A stretch of DNA of 64,000 nucleotides from Gemmatimonadaceae bacterium (GTDB taxonomy: Bacteria > Gemmatimonadota > Gemmatimonadetes > Gemmatimonadales > Gemmatimonadaceae): positions 94,898-158,897 of the forward strand of contig JADZDM010000006.1 of the NCBI GenBank assembly GCA_020851035.1, read 5' to 3'. A model generated the notes under the pieces. That model had not been told where the DNA came from, searched no databases, and was given only the letters and a program-made list of their open reading frames with translations. Below are positions 54,243 through 62,519 of the stretch, in pieces; within the stretch, counting starts at the first letter, position 1; each line of letters begins with the position of its first letter. The position numbers and the translations under genes were made by a program.

Positions 54243-54896
54243 TCAAGGCTGCGTGGCTGCGGCGGACTTCCCCCAGTCGGGCCGGCAGAGCCGGTAGTGC
54301 GCCAGCAGCCGATCGGGTGGCCACTTCGGGTACATGTTGGGCACCACGCCGACGAGGGTGGCGCCAAGCTTCTGCAGCACGCGTCGTGACGCCGCGTTCT
54401 CCTGCAGCGGGAAGGCGTCGATGGCGGTGACGGACGTGTGGGCGAAGGCGAAGGTGGTGAGTGCGCGGCAGGCGGCCGTGGCATAACCGCAGCCCCAGAA
54501 CGGTTTGCCGATCCAGTAGCCCATCTCGGCAGCCGACTCGGGCTCGGCACGCGCACCGGTGCGGCTCGCGGGAACCGTGTCGTCGCCAGCGGCAGCGGGT
54601 GTCGGCATCACGAGGCCGCACATACCGACCACGAAGAGTGCGGGGGCCGTCTCGATCTGTGCGCCGGTCGCGACGTCGGTGAGCGCGACGATGGCGAACG
54701 CGTATTCCAGTCCAGCCGCGTGTCGCGGCACGACCGAGGCGATCCAGGAGGCGGCGCCATCGGCGGGGTACGGCTCGGGGAGGTTGGTGGTGGCGGTGAC
54801 GGCGGGGTTCGCCGCGAGCTGCTGGACGGCAGGGGCGTGCGCGGAGGCCACCGGGACGAGTGTGACGAGCCGCGCGGGGCTGCCGTGTTGCGTCAC
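54243..54896 (-). CDS. GNAT-family N-acetyltransferase (RimJ-like)
   Basis: 217 residues from GTG 54896, which overlaps the stop of the SRPBCC gene by four bases. The RimJ/RimL subgroup is suggested by AEMGYWIGKPFWGCGYATAA (acetyl-CoA loop) and FPLQENAASRRVLQKLGATL near the end. A region of about 40 residues in the middle (TPAAAGDDTVPASRTGARAE) is an insertion not usual in the family and is probably disordered. Likely transfers acetyl to a protein N-terminus or small amine. Co-transcribed with the SRPBCC gene. Confidence 0.82.
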   Translation of the reverse strand: MTQHGSPARLVTLVPVASAHAPAVQQLAANPAVTATTNLPEPYPADGAASWIASVVPRHAAGLEYAFAIVALTDVATGAQIETAPALFVVGMCGLVMPTPAAAGDDTVPASRTGARAEPESAAEMGYWIGKPFWGCGYATAACRALTTFAFAHTSVTAIDAFPLQENAASRRVLQKLGATLVGVVPNMYPKWPPDRLLAHYRLCRPDWGKSAAATQP

Positions 54897-55303
54897 CGGC
54901 GGGAAATCACGTGTGCGGCGAAGCGGTCGAGGATGGCCTGCCATCCCTGCCGTTGCTGTTCGCCGGTGTGCGTCGACTCGGCCTCGAAGGTTTCGCGCAC
55001 GGTGACGGCGTCACCCGCCTCCACGAACTCCACGGTCACGATGCGCTCGTCACCCATCGTGAACTCGATGCGCTCATGGGGCACGACGGTGGTGAAGGTA
55101 CCGGCGAAGTCGAAGCCGAAACTGCCGTCGCGGGCTTCCATGCGGTAGGAAAAGTGGCCACCGGGGCGGAGGTCGATGGTGGCGGCGGGGCAGCACCAGT
55201 CGTCGGAGGCGGCGTTCCAGTGGGTGATGTCGGCGGGGGTGGTCCAGGCGGACCAGACGGTGGTGAGGGGGGCGGGGATGGTGGTATCGATGGTGATGTG
55301 CAT
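54893..55303 (-). CDS. AHSA1/SRPBCC-domain protein
   Basis: 136 residues from ATG 55303. Pattern of AHSA1-like proteins: TIDTTIPAPLTTVWSAWTTP, DITHWNAASDDWCCPAA, RPGGHFSYRMEARDGSFGFD, TFTTVVPHERIEFTMGDER and GWQAILDRFAAHV. The family's usual 'W-RP-G-F-Y' core is all present. Probably binds a hydrophobic ligand; commonly found with small-molecule resistance or detoxification genes. Overlaps the GNAT gene start (GTGA). Confidence 0.9.
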   Translation of the reverse strand: MHITIDTTIPAPLTTVWSAWTTPADITHWNAASDDWCCPAATIDLRPGGHFSYRMEARDGSFGFDFAGTFTTVVPHERIEFTMGDERIVTVEFVEAGDAVTVRETFEAESTHTGEQQRQGWQAILDRFAAHVISRR

Positions 55304-55489
55304 GCGGGTCCTCGGTTGGGATCGCGGAATCGGAGACGCAGGACGGATGACACTATACCATGCGACAACCGCCGCCGGGCGAGCCTGCCCATTGATCGCA
55401 GGCGCCGCGATCGAGCACACCGGCGGCTGGCTCATCTCACCTGCGGTCTGATGGAGGCGCTGGCGCTGCGCCCCCACGTGATCCACCCA

Positions 55490-56126
55490 TCACCCGCGCC
55501 GGCCGCCAGCGACCCGCCGGCGCGACGAAGAACGGCGCATCGGTGAAGCTGAAATGGTTGGCGTGCCTGATCTCGTAGCGGAAGCCGGCCGCGGTCATGT
55601 TCGCGAGCAGCCTCCCGTTGCCAGTGTGGAACAGGTCCCCGTGGGGGGACTCGGTGAGATCGCTCTGCAGCAACAGGAACGGCCGGGTGAGCTGGCGGCT
55701 GGGCAGGTCACCATACGGCGTGCCGTCGATGTTGGCGGCGGCGACAACGCGAGGGTCCTCGCTCAACGCCATGGCGGCCGCCGCGCCGCCGAAGGAGTGC
55801 CCGATCACGGCCCACCTTCGACGCGTCGATCCCGCCGCCCTGACGCACGATCTGGTCGATGACGAATACGCGATCAGATCCTGCCAGCTGCTGCCGCGGA
55901 GCGCCCATTGTGCCACTGCGAGGCACAGCCCGAGTCCGACAGCGGCGATACGAAGACGCGGGCGCCATTCCGGCGCGATCAGCCGCCACGCGGCGAGGGC
56001 ATGCACCGCGGCCAGCAGGAGCACATCGGGGAGCAACATCGAAATCGCAGGAACAGGGAGTTCAACCGCATACCGGTGGCGCCGGACACTGGTTTCACCC
56101 GATCTGCCCGGGGCATTCGCGCGCAC
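55490..56126 (-). pseudogene. Alpha/beta-hydrolase pseudogene (lipase/PAF-hydrolase-like) with deletion and frameshift
   Basis: An N-terminal membrane part is readable from 56126 (SMLLPDVLLLAAVHALAAWR, LRIAAVGLGLCLAVAQWAL). Next to it, in a second frame, comes RVFVIDQIVRQGGGIDASKV, and then after one base change of frame at about 55810 WAVIGHSFGGAAAAMALSED, TPYGDLPSRQLTRPFLLLQS and the His region ANHFSFTDAPFF. The catalytic core is recognisable (GHSFGG, HANHFSF), but the segment that should hold the oxyanion hole is missing between the membrane part and RVFVID. Two lesions make this a pseudogene, unless the single-base shift is a sequencing error. In-frame text after the core is shadow. Confidence 0.72.
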
Positions 56127-56156
56127 CGCGCATGCCTCGCGCCGCCCTCCCGCCGC

Positions 56157-56606
56157 TCAACGCTCCGGGTAATGCAATCGCTGCAGGAGGTCGCGCGCGA
56201 CGGCTTTCAGGCTATCGGCCTCTACGCGCGTGACGTGTGCGCCGGTCAGGTCGAACGTGCGCACCGCCGAATCGGTGACTCGACCGCTCAGCGGCGCATC
56301 GTAGTGGAACGTCTGGTGCACGACGAAGAACGCGGCTGAGTCGAAGTAGAATGTGTCCGTGGCGCGACCCATCTCGCCGAAGTAGATGGCGCGGAGCCGG
56401 CGCAGCTGCATGCCGTCATACGCCGCCTCCAGCGTGGCCCCTTCCGTGGACAGTCCGAGGACAGTTGCCGTGTCGCGACGAAGGCGGCTCATGTCCGCCT
56501 CCAGGGCGGCGACACGTGCCTCTGCAGTCAGCGGCGGTGCGGCGCGCGGACCGGCGCATGCGGAGGCAGACAACCCGAGCCAAGCCAACACGCACCTCGT
56601 GTGCAC
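56157..56606 (-). CDS. Hypothetical lipoprotein
   Basis: 149 residues from GTG 56606 (a GTG at 56591 is also possible). A short signal ends in SASAC, a plausible lipobox. The mature part has a helical segment (RVAALEADMSRLRRDTATVL) and a beta-rich half (LRRLRAIYFGEMGRATDTFY, FDSAAFFVVHQTFHY, TFDLTGAHVTRVEADS). No family recognised. The AAYDGMQLRRLRAIYFGE segment recalls small lipoproteins that measure a response variable, but no function can be given. Probably periplasmic. Confidence 0.62.
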   Translation of the reverse strand: MHTRCVLAWLGLSASACAGPRAAPPLTAEARVAALEADMSRLRRDTATVLGLSTEGATLEAAYDGMQLRRLRAIYFGEMGRATDTFYFDSAAFFVVHQTFHYDAPLSGRVTDSAVRTFDLTGAHVTRVEADSLKAVARDLLQRLHYPER

Positions 56607-56857
56607 GACACCTCGGATGTTGGAAGCGCGATCGGATTCCGCTGCACCGTGACCGCACCCTTCGATAGTCTGCGCACGATACACCGGTCTCGCTGCCAGC
56701 GGCAACCCGCGTGCCGTGGTGTGCAGGCGTGGCGCTGAGCACCGGCCGCCAGACGCTCGGCATGGTCGCGGAACGGTCGCTGTCCAGGCTCAGCCGCCTG
56801 CCGTGAGAATAACGGCCATCCGTCGTCGTCTGACGAGTGACCCCACCCCGAGCTCCG

Positions 56858-57997
56858 ATGTCGCGAACTGTTCCGCTCGCTCTCACAGCCGCCGCCTGCG
56901 TGCTGGCCGCGTGCGCACCCGATCGGCACGCGCCCACGTCGGCCGCGCCACCGGCGCTGGCTCCCCTCCCGCCGCTGCCGCCCGAGTATCACCGCGACGT
57001 GCTCGGCTCGCCGGACACGGTGCACAGCGTCGCAGTGGCGATCAATGCCAGCGGCGCGATAGTCGGCACCATCGGCACCAGCCAGCTTGGGTTCTCGCCG
57101 CCGATGGGTGTGATGTGGGACGCATCCGGCCTGCCGGTCGCCCTCGGCAATGGACTCGGCCTCGCACCGACGGACATCAGCGACTACGGTCTGATCACCG
57201 GCAACCGGGCCGGGCGGAGCTGGGTGTATCTCACGCCGACGAAGTGGGTGCAGTTGCCGCTGCCGAGCGGCGCGACGACGACGATTGCCGCCGCGATCAA
57301 CTGGCAGGGCACGATCGTGGGCGAGATGACGAACCGGAAAGGCACGCAACTGCCGGTGCGCTGGATGCAGGTCCGTGGCGGTCGGTGGTCTGCGGTCGCA
57401 CTGCCGCTCGCAGCGCCCTGGATCGCCGGTGGTGCCGTCGACATCAACGCGCTCGGTGACATCAGCGGATGGGTCAGCGATGGGAGCGGCATCGATCGCG
57501 CGTGGGTCTGGTACGCGGACGGCCAGCAGCAGGAGGTCCACAAGATCGCCTCGCACGCCGGGCTCCGGATCAACAACAAGCAGGAGGTGCTGCTCCACAC
57601 CTGGAACGCCCACGGCGTGGTGGAGCCGACGGTGGTGCACGCGCCAAGCGGGGACCAGAGTCCGAAGGTCGGCCTGCCGGTCGGGTCGGTGGCGTCCGGG
57701 CTCAACGACGCCGGACGCGTGGTCGGGATCGCGCCGGTCAGCCTCTCCTTCGGCGGCGCCTTCCCCGATGCGCCGGTGACCGTGTTGCGCGGCAGCGCGC
57801 GTCCCGCCGAGGATCTGCCATCGTCGCCAGCGGCCAACGTCGTGCCGCGGGGCACGGCGTCGGACGTGAACATCTGCGGAACGGCGGTCGGCAGCCTGAC
57901 GCGCTTCGGGGTGGGATTCCGGCGCGCGATACGATGGGAGCGCATCGGCGACTGTGACTTCGACCCGGCGCCGGTGCTGCGGGTGGTGCCACGCTGA
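56858..57997 (+). CDS. HAF-repeat-like extracellular lipoprotein
   Basis: 379 residues from ATG 56858; lipobox VLAAC (Cys19). The mature protein is made of repeats of the HAF type: SVAVAINASGAIVGTIGTSQ, PTDISDYGLITGNRAGRSW, TIAAAINWQGTIVGEMTNRK, VDINALGDISGWVSDGSG, SGLNDAGRVVGIAPVSL and TASDVNICGTAVGSLTRFG, each with an N-x-x-G-x-I/V-x-G core about 45-60 residues apart. These form a beta-propeller-like structure in secreted proteins of unknown role. It precedes the ogt gene by 56 bases in the same direction, probably a separate function. Confidence 0.82.
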   Translation: MSRTVPLALTAAACVLAACAPDRHAPTSAAPPALAPLPPLPPEYHRDVLGSPDTVHSVAVAINASGAIVGTIGTSQLGFSPPMGVMWDASGLPVALGNGLGLAPTDISDYGLITGNRAGRSWVYLTPTKWVQLPLPSGATTTIAAAINWQGTIVGEMTNRKGTQLPVRWMQVRGGRWSAVALPLAAPWIAGGAVDINALGDISGWVSDGSGIDRAWVWYADGQQQEVHKIASHAGLRINNKQEVLLHTWNAHGVVEPTVVHAPSGDQSPKVGLPVGSVASGLNDAGRVVGIAPVSLSFGGAFPDAPVTVLRGSARPAEDLPSSPAANVVPRGTASDVNICGTAVGSLTRFGVGFRRAIRWERIGDCDFDPAPVLRVVPR

Positions 57998-58053
57998 GGC
58001 GCCCCGCGACGAGCGCTGGTGTCATCGTCGTGCAGTCCGCACCTTGACTGCCG

Positions 58054-58620
58054 ATGCCGACTGCTCACTATCTCACGTTCCCGACGGCGTTCGGCACCTG
58101 TGGCCTCGCCTGGTCTGACGTCGGGCTCCTTCGTGTCCAGCTGCCGGACTCTGATGAGCGCGCGACGGTGGCGCGGCTGCGTCGTGCCGGTGCCGAGGCT
58201 GCCTCGGACACACCGCCGGCGTGGCTGACTGACTGCATGTCACTGGTGACCCGGCACCTGAGCGGCGACCCGACCGACTACCGCCACCTCCCGCTCGACG
58301 ACCGCGCACTTGCCGCCGGTGAACGCGCGATCTACGCGGCGCTGCGGAGCGTGGGATGGGGCGAGACGATCACCTACGGCACGCTGGCGCGGGCGACGGG
58401 CGCGCCAGGTGATGCACGCGTGGTTGGCCGCGCGATGGCGCGGAATCCGTGGCCGGTGGTGGTGCCATGCCATCGCGTGCTCGCGGCGGGGCAGTCGCTG
58501 GGCGGCTTTTCAGCGCCGGGCGGTGTGGCGACGAAGGTCCGGCTGCTCGCGCTGGAAGGGATCAGGCCGGGTGGTGGTCCGCCGGAGCAGCCGGACCTGT
58601 TCGACGACGCGCCGGGATAG
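58054..58620 (+). CDS. ogt: Methylated-DNA--protein-cysteine methyltransferase
   Basis: 188 residues. The acceptor cysteine is Cys139 in VVPCHRVLAAG, preceded by the recognition helix ARVVGRAMARNPWP and the Tyr loop ETITYGTLARATGAP. This is a suicidal DNA repair protein: it moves the alkyl group from O6-alkylguanine to its own cysteine. The N-terminal 70 residues are the Ogt-type alpha/beta domain. A C-terminal tail (PEQPDLFDDAPG) resembles a clamp-binding QxxLF-type motif. No Ada partner is nearby. ATG at 58054 is unambiguous. Confidence 0.95.
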   Translation: MPTAHYLTFPTAFGTCGLAWSDVGLLRVQLPDSDERATVARLRRAGAEAASDTPPAWLTDCMSLVTRHLSGDPTDYRHLPLDDRALAAGERAIYAALRSVGWGETITYGTLARATGAPGDARVVGRAMARNPWPVVVPCHRVLAAGQSLGGFSAPGGVATKVRLLALEGIRPGGGPPEQPDLFDDAPG

Positions 58621-58884
58621 CCGGGAATCGCGTGCCTGGCGGATCGGTTCCAGAGACCCGGAACATGCGGTCTCGTGTGTGTGCTCTACCGACAGTGACG
58701 TCCCCCCGGAAAAGTTGGGCAGGTCGAAACTAGGGGACTCGAGTGGTGTGTTCGCGGTCTGCACCTCCCTCCTGAATCGAAATCAGGTCAGGCTGGGTGT
58801 CCGCCAAACCGGGTCGGGGGCATGCTGGACACATTCGCCTGCCAGCATGGCAGCAAACGTCCTGGTGGCGGTCCGCTGTCTTGC

Positions 58885-60036
58885 TTACTCGCCTAAGTCG
58901 AGTGCATCCAGGACCAGAGCCCTTTCACCATCAGGGGTTCGGATGCCACTGCCACTGTTGTAGTCATAATAGCACCAGCCAATGTTGTTTCTCCTTGCAG
59001 CTGAAGCAAACGATGATACGAAGTTGTTCACCGACCGTGCGTCCTTGACTGTCCTTGGGTCAAACGGGTATCCCGTCCAGTAGCGAAAATGAGAAATGTA
59101 CAGTTCTCGCCCTGGATGGTATTGCTCCATTTGCTGGCTTGCCAATTCAAACTTCTTGTCGAAGTAGTCCTGTTCCAGTCTGGCATTGGAAAATGGGATT
59201 GCCCAACGACCCAGATCGGTGATCATGGAGGTGTCAATGCCTGGCACGGTGCCCGGGAACGTGACAACCGGCATCGTTTCAGTGAAGAAATAGTCCTGGT
59301 GTTGCCACGCGAACACATCTATCGCCTCTGCTTTTCGCTCTGTGCTCTGAGAGATCTCTGCGGCAATGATGATGTTCGGATCAGCGCTTTGGATTTCCAG
59401 GTCAGGTATTCTGTCCAGGCTGAATGCTGTGATGTACAATTGTCTGTCAGGATTGGTTCTCCTGATCGCAGGCAGGACCATCTGGTAGTATCGATTTCGC
59501 AGTGCCTTCTCCTCGGTTCCTGTGCTCAACAGAAATCGCACATTGGGCCCGTGATTCCTGAAATGATTGGCAAATACAGCGAAGTTCGCTGCTTGCTTTC
59601 TCAGGTTCTGTTCGACTCGTTCCGCTCGTGGCAAGGTGCTGTCGGTGACGGCAATTGGCATCCTCGCTGGCGATAGGATCACACCAAGGCCGACCGCCTT
59701 GCTCCAGCTGATCAGAGAGTCGACGGCAACCACTTTATCGGCAATGATCTGCTCGTCCGCAGTCAGGATTTCCGTGCCGGTGATGTACAGTTGAATATGG
59801 TCCATGCCTGTTGTTGCGATCCATTCCACATCCTTCTTGCTGAACCACCGTGGGTCGGCATACGCAAATGAGTCAATCGGATAGCCTGTCCAGTGGTTCA
59901 GCGATACTCCGTTCTTGAAGGAGAAGGCTGATCCTGCTCTTCCTGCGTTGAGCTTCCTGCTCGCCGGGCACCCAAGCACGAACACGAGCAGAATGGTGAT
60001 GCTTGACAAGTGGCTGACCCGCTTCAATGGTGTCAT
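58885..60036 (-). CDS. Lower-GC lipoprotein with a glycosidase-like TIM barrel
   Basis: 383 residues from ATG 60036, lipobox VFVLGC; the longer frame upstream is not needed. The GC content is visibly lower than the neighbours (many A/T third positions), so it is likely a recent acquisition. The sequence SLNHWTGYPIDSF, WIATTGMDHIQLYITG, SWSKAVGLGVILSP, VRFLLSTGTEEKAL, RQLYITAFSLDRIPDLEI and NIGWCYYDYNSGSGIRTPDG has the strand pattern of a (beta/alpha)8 glycoside hydrolase of GH5 type. The conserved Glu pair cannot be assigned with certainty. A role in polysaccharide use or an adhesin-like function is possible. Converges with ogt. Confidence 0.72.
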   Translation of the reverse strand: MTPLKRVSHLSSITILLVFVLGCPASRKLNAGRAGSAFSFKNGVSLNHWTGYPIDSFAYADPRWFSKKDVEWIATTGMDHIQLYITGTEILTADEQIIADKVVAVDSLISWSKAVGLGVILSPARMPIAVTDSTLPRAERVEQNLRKQAANFAVFANHFRNHGPNVRFLLSTGTEEKALRNRYYQMVLPAIRRTNPDRQLYITAFSLDRIPDLEIQSADPNIIIAAEISQSTERKAEAIDVFAWQHQDYFFTETMPVVTFPGTVPGIDTSMITDLGRWAIPFSNARLEQDYFDKKFELASQQMEQYHPGRELYISHFRYWTGYPFDPRTVKDARSVNNFVSSFASAARRNNIGWCYYDYNSGSGIRTPDGERALVLDALDLGE

Positions 60037-60316
60037 CTGCAATGCCGTGTGGTGTTGTGTGGCTGGCGCTTCACCATGACCGCTGACGACCGGGTGTTGC
60101 CGCAGTTGGGGAATCGACCAACTGTCCGCCCGGAACCGAAGCAAGAGTAATTGCGGAAAGCTGAACGTGACGTGGCCACGGGGGTTGGGCGCGGAATGGC
60201 GCCTTGGGCCGACGCGGCGCCGCGCCCCGCGAACACATCAACCGGGTGAGCGCAGGTTCCACGTCGGGCGCACTCATCCGACGCGGCCAGCGCCGGCTCG
60301 GAGTTTCACGACCCGG

Positions 60317-60520
60317 CTATCGGCGCCGCCTTTTCGCCTGCTCGAGCCGATTCAGGTGCCCGAGGATGTGATCCCTCACGATCTCCAGGTGCTCGTCGGG
60401 TGTGTACTCCCGCGAGCCCCTGCGATACGGTATCCTGGTGTCGGAAGGGAGCGTCAGGATCATGCGCCGGATCACTCGCTGCGCACGCCGGATTCGACCT
60501 CCGACCTGCGCGACACTCAT
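60317..60520 (-). CDS. Small basic protein of unknown function
   Basis: 67 residues from ATG 60520. Rich in Arg (QVGGRIRRAQRVIRRMILTL), ending in a helix EYTPDEHLEIVRDHILGHLN and RLEQAKRRRR. No motif recognised. The helix-forming second half looks protein-like, but the length and GC shadowing leave doubt. It is close to the low-GC gene, on the same strand. Confidence 0.4.
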   Translation of the reverse strand: MSVAQVGGRIRRAQRVIRRMILTLPSDTRIPYRRGSREYTPDEHLEIVRDHILGHLNRLEQAKRRRR

Positions 60521-60577
60521 CCCGCGCGAGCGCTCCAGGCTCGTCCGGTCACGACGCTCCCAATATGCGCGCGACGC

Positions 60578-60976
60578 TCAGTTCCCGCGAACGAACGTCA
60601 GGTCCAGCGACGCGGCACTGTCGGGTCTGAACCGCACGCGCAAGGTCTGCGCGTCGGGTGCTCGCGCCACGATCACACTGCGTGCCGCCGGCGCACCACT
60701 GACTGACAGCCTGCCGACCAGCGAGTCGCCGTCGATCTGTCCGCCGCCTTCCCACGCAACGCCTGAGAACGCGAGCCGCACACCAAGCACACCCGTCTGG
60801 CCCGAAGTCGATGCGACCGACAGGCCGATGAACGTGAGCGACGGTGTCACGGAGCGCCACGTCCCCGCGAACACCGCAGGTGACGACGCCCTGGGCGCAC
60901 CGCCACCGGGCGCGGCCGGATCAGCCACGCACGCGATGGTCCCGCACACCGCGATCATCAACATTCGACGCATCAT
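60578..60976 (-). CDS. Small lipoprotein of unknown function
   Basis: 132 residues from ATG 60976. A short signal with lipobox GTIAC (Cys16), then a Pro/Ala-rich linker and a compact beta domain (AVFAGTWRSVTPSLTFIGLS, GQIDGDSLVGRLSVSGAPA, LRVRFRPDSAASLDLTFVRG). The 'F-GTW-SVTPSLTF' pattern is like small lipocalin-like or DUF domains of extracytoplasmic proteins. Function unknown. The gene is upstream of, and on the same strand as, a 67-codon small frame. Confidence 0.7.
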   Translation of the reverse strand: MMRRMLMIAVCGTIACVADPAAPGGGAPRASSPAVFAGTWRSVTPSLTFIGLSVASTSGQTGVLGVRLAFSGVAWEGGGQIDGDSLVGRLSVSGAPAARSVIVARAPDAQTLRVRFRPDSAASLDLTFVRGN

Positions 60977-61030
60977 CTGGCCTCCGGACTGGGCTCCCCG
61001 CTCCAGCCTACTCCCGAAACCGAGGCTCCG

Positions 61031-62473
61031 TCACCTCGACGCTTCCGTGATCAGTCGTTGCAGCTCCGCCCGCACGCCGGGCAGCACCGCGTCGCCGCGG
61101 GGCGTACCCATCAGGTTGTCCATCTGGTACGGATCACGCTGGAGGTCGTACAGCTCGTCCATCCCCGGCAGTTCACGGTACGTGATGTAGGTGTACCGTT
61201 CCGTCCGCACGGCGTCGTACCCCATGCGGAACGTGCGTGGGAAGACGATGTCGGTGTAATACTCGAGGAACAGTGAGGACCGCCACGGCACCGTGCGCCC
61301 GCGAAGCAGCGGCACCAGTGACGCACCCTGGCGCCGCACGGTGTCGCGCACGCCGGCAAGCTCCAGCATCGTGGACGCGAAGTCGATCGTCTGCACCAGC
61401 TGACTCGGCGTGGATCCCGCGCGTGCCACGCCCGGGTAGCGAACGATCAGCGGGATGCGCGCCGTCTCCTCGTACGCCAGGCGACGCTCCTGGTCCAGGC
61501 CGTGCTCGCCATAGAAGTAGCCATGGTCGCTCGTCAGCACGATGACGGTGTTCTCGAGTTGGCCCAGCGAATCGAGTGTCGCGCGCAGCCGGCCCAGCGA
61601 CTCGTCCACACCGAGCAGCATCTCCAGGCGCGCCCGGATGTCCGTGTCGCTCGTGCCGGTTGCGGGTGACAGGGCCGGCAGGCCGGGAAGGCGGCGTTCC
61701 AGCGCCGGCTTCCTGACGGGTGGCGTCAGCGCGTTCGGCCGACGCGGGACGACCGCCGTGGCATAGCGCCCGGCATGTCGTGGCGCCGGCACGAATCCCT
61801 CGGGCTGGCCCTCGCGCATCGCGCCTCGCGTGCCGTCATTCGCCTGCACGACGTTCGGGTGCAGCGCCTTGTGCGCGAGGAAGACCATGAACGGCGCCTG
61901 ACTCGAGTCCTTGAGGAACGCCACCACCCGATCCGTGAGCACGTCGGTGACGTAGCCCTCGACGATGCGGCGGCTCCCGTCGATGTTCAGTGACGGATTG
62001 ACCGCCTCGCCCTGCCCGCGCATGGCCACCCAGTGCGACCAACCGGGCCGCGGCGAGTCGTCGTTCCCCATGTGCCACTTGCCGAAGAAACCCGTGCGGT
62101 ACCCCGCAGCCTGCAACGGGATCGCGAAGGTGGCGAGCCGATGGCTCGCCGAGTCGCGCGCCGTGTTGTCGACGATGCCATTCCTGCGGACATACTGGCC
62201 CGTGAGGATGCTGGCGCGGCTGGGGCTGCACAGCGGCGTGCTGGCGAAGGCGTTGGTGAATCGTGCGCCCTCGGCGGCCAGCCGGTCGATGTTCGGCGTC
62301 TGCACGAACGGGTGACCGGCGACACCGATGTCGTCCCACCGGAGGTCATCCACCAGCACGAACACGATGTTCGGGCGCTGGGTGCCTTCGGCGGGGCCGC
62401 GCTGCACCGCCGTCGCGCAACCGGACAGGGTGAGCAGCAGCGTCATCGACAGGACGGTGAGGAAGCGGCGCAT
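61031..62473 (-). CDS. Cysteine-type sulfatase lipoprotein (type I, formylglycine)
   Basis: 480 residues from ATG 62473. Lipobox TLSGC (Cys19) predicts an outer- or inner-membrane lipoprotein. The sulfatase signature is LCSPSRASILTGQ: Cys82-Ser-Pro-Ser-Arg, the C-x-P-S-R motif whose Cys must be converted to formylglycine. Metal-site residues include Asp42/Asp43 (LVDDLRWDD), and DHGYFYGEHGLDQERR supplies the late Asp-His site. It cleaves sulfate esters, probably of algal or host-type polysaccharides or of small phenolic sulfates; the target is unknown. Divergent, 46 bases from an FGE gene. The end (GMDELYDLQRDPYQMDNL) is typical. Confidence 0.94.
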   Translation of the reverse strand: MRRFLTVLSMTLLLTLSGCATAVQRGPAEGTQRPNIVFVLVDDLRWDDIGVAGHPFVQTPNIDRLAAEGARFTNAFASTPLCSPSRASILTGQYVRRNGIVDNTARDSASHRLATFAIPLQAAGYRTGFFGKWHMGNDDSPRPGWSHWVAMRGQGEAVNPSLNIDGSRRIVEGYVTDVLTDRVVAFLKDSSQAPFMVFLAHKALHPNVVQANDGTRGAMREGQPEGFVPAPRHAGRYATAVVPRRPNALTPPVRKPALERRLPGLPALSPATGTSDTDIRARLEMLLGVDESLGRLRATLDSLGQLENTVIVLTSDHGYFYGEHGLDQERRLAYEETARIPLIVRYPGVARAGSTPSQLVQTIDFASTMLELAGVRDTVRRQGASLVPLLRGRTVPWRSSLFLEYYTDIVFPRTFRMGYDAVRTERYTYITYRELPGMDELYDLQRDPYQMDNLMGTPRGDAVLPGVRAELQRLITEASR

Positions 62474-62519
62474 CGGGAATACACTACCTCCCCCCGCGCC
62501 CGGGCACCACATTGAGGGC

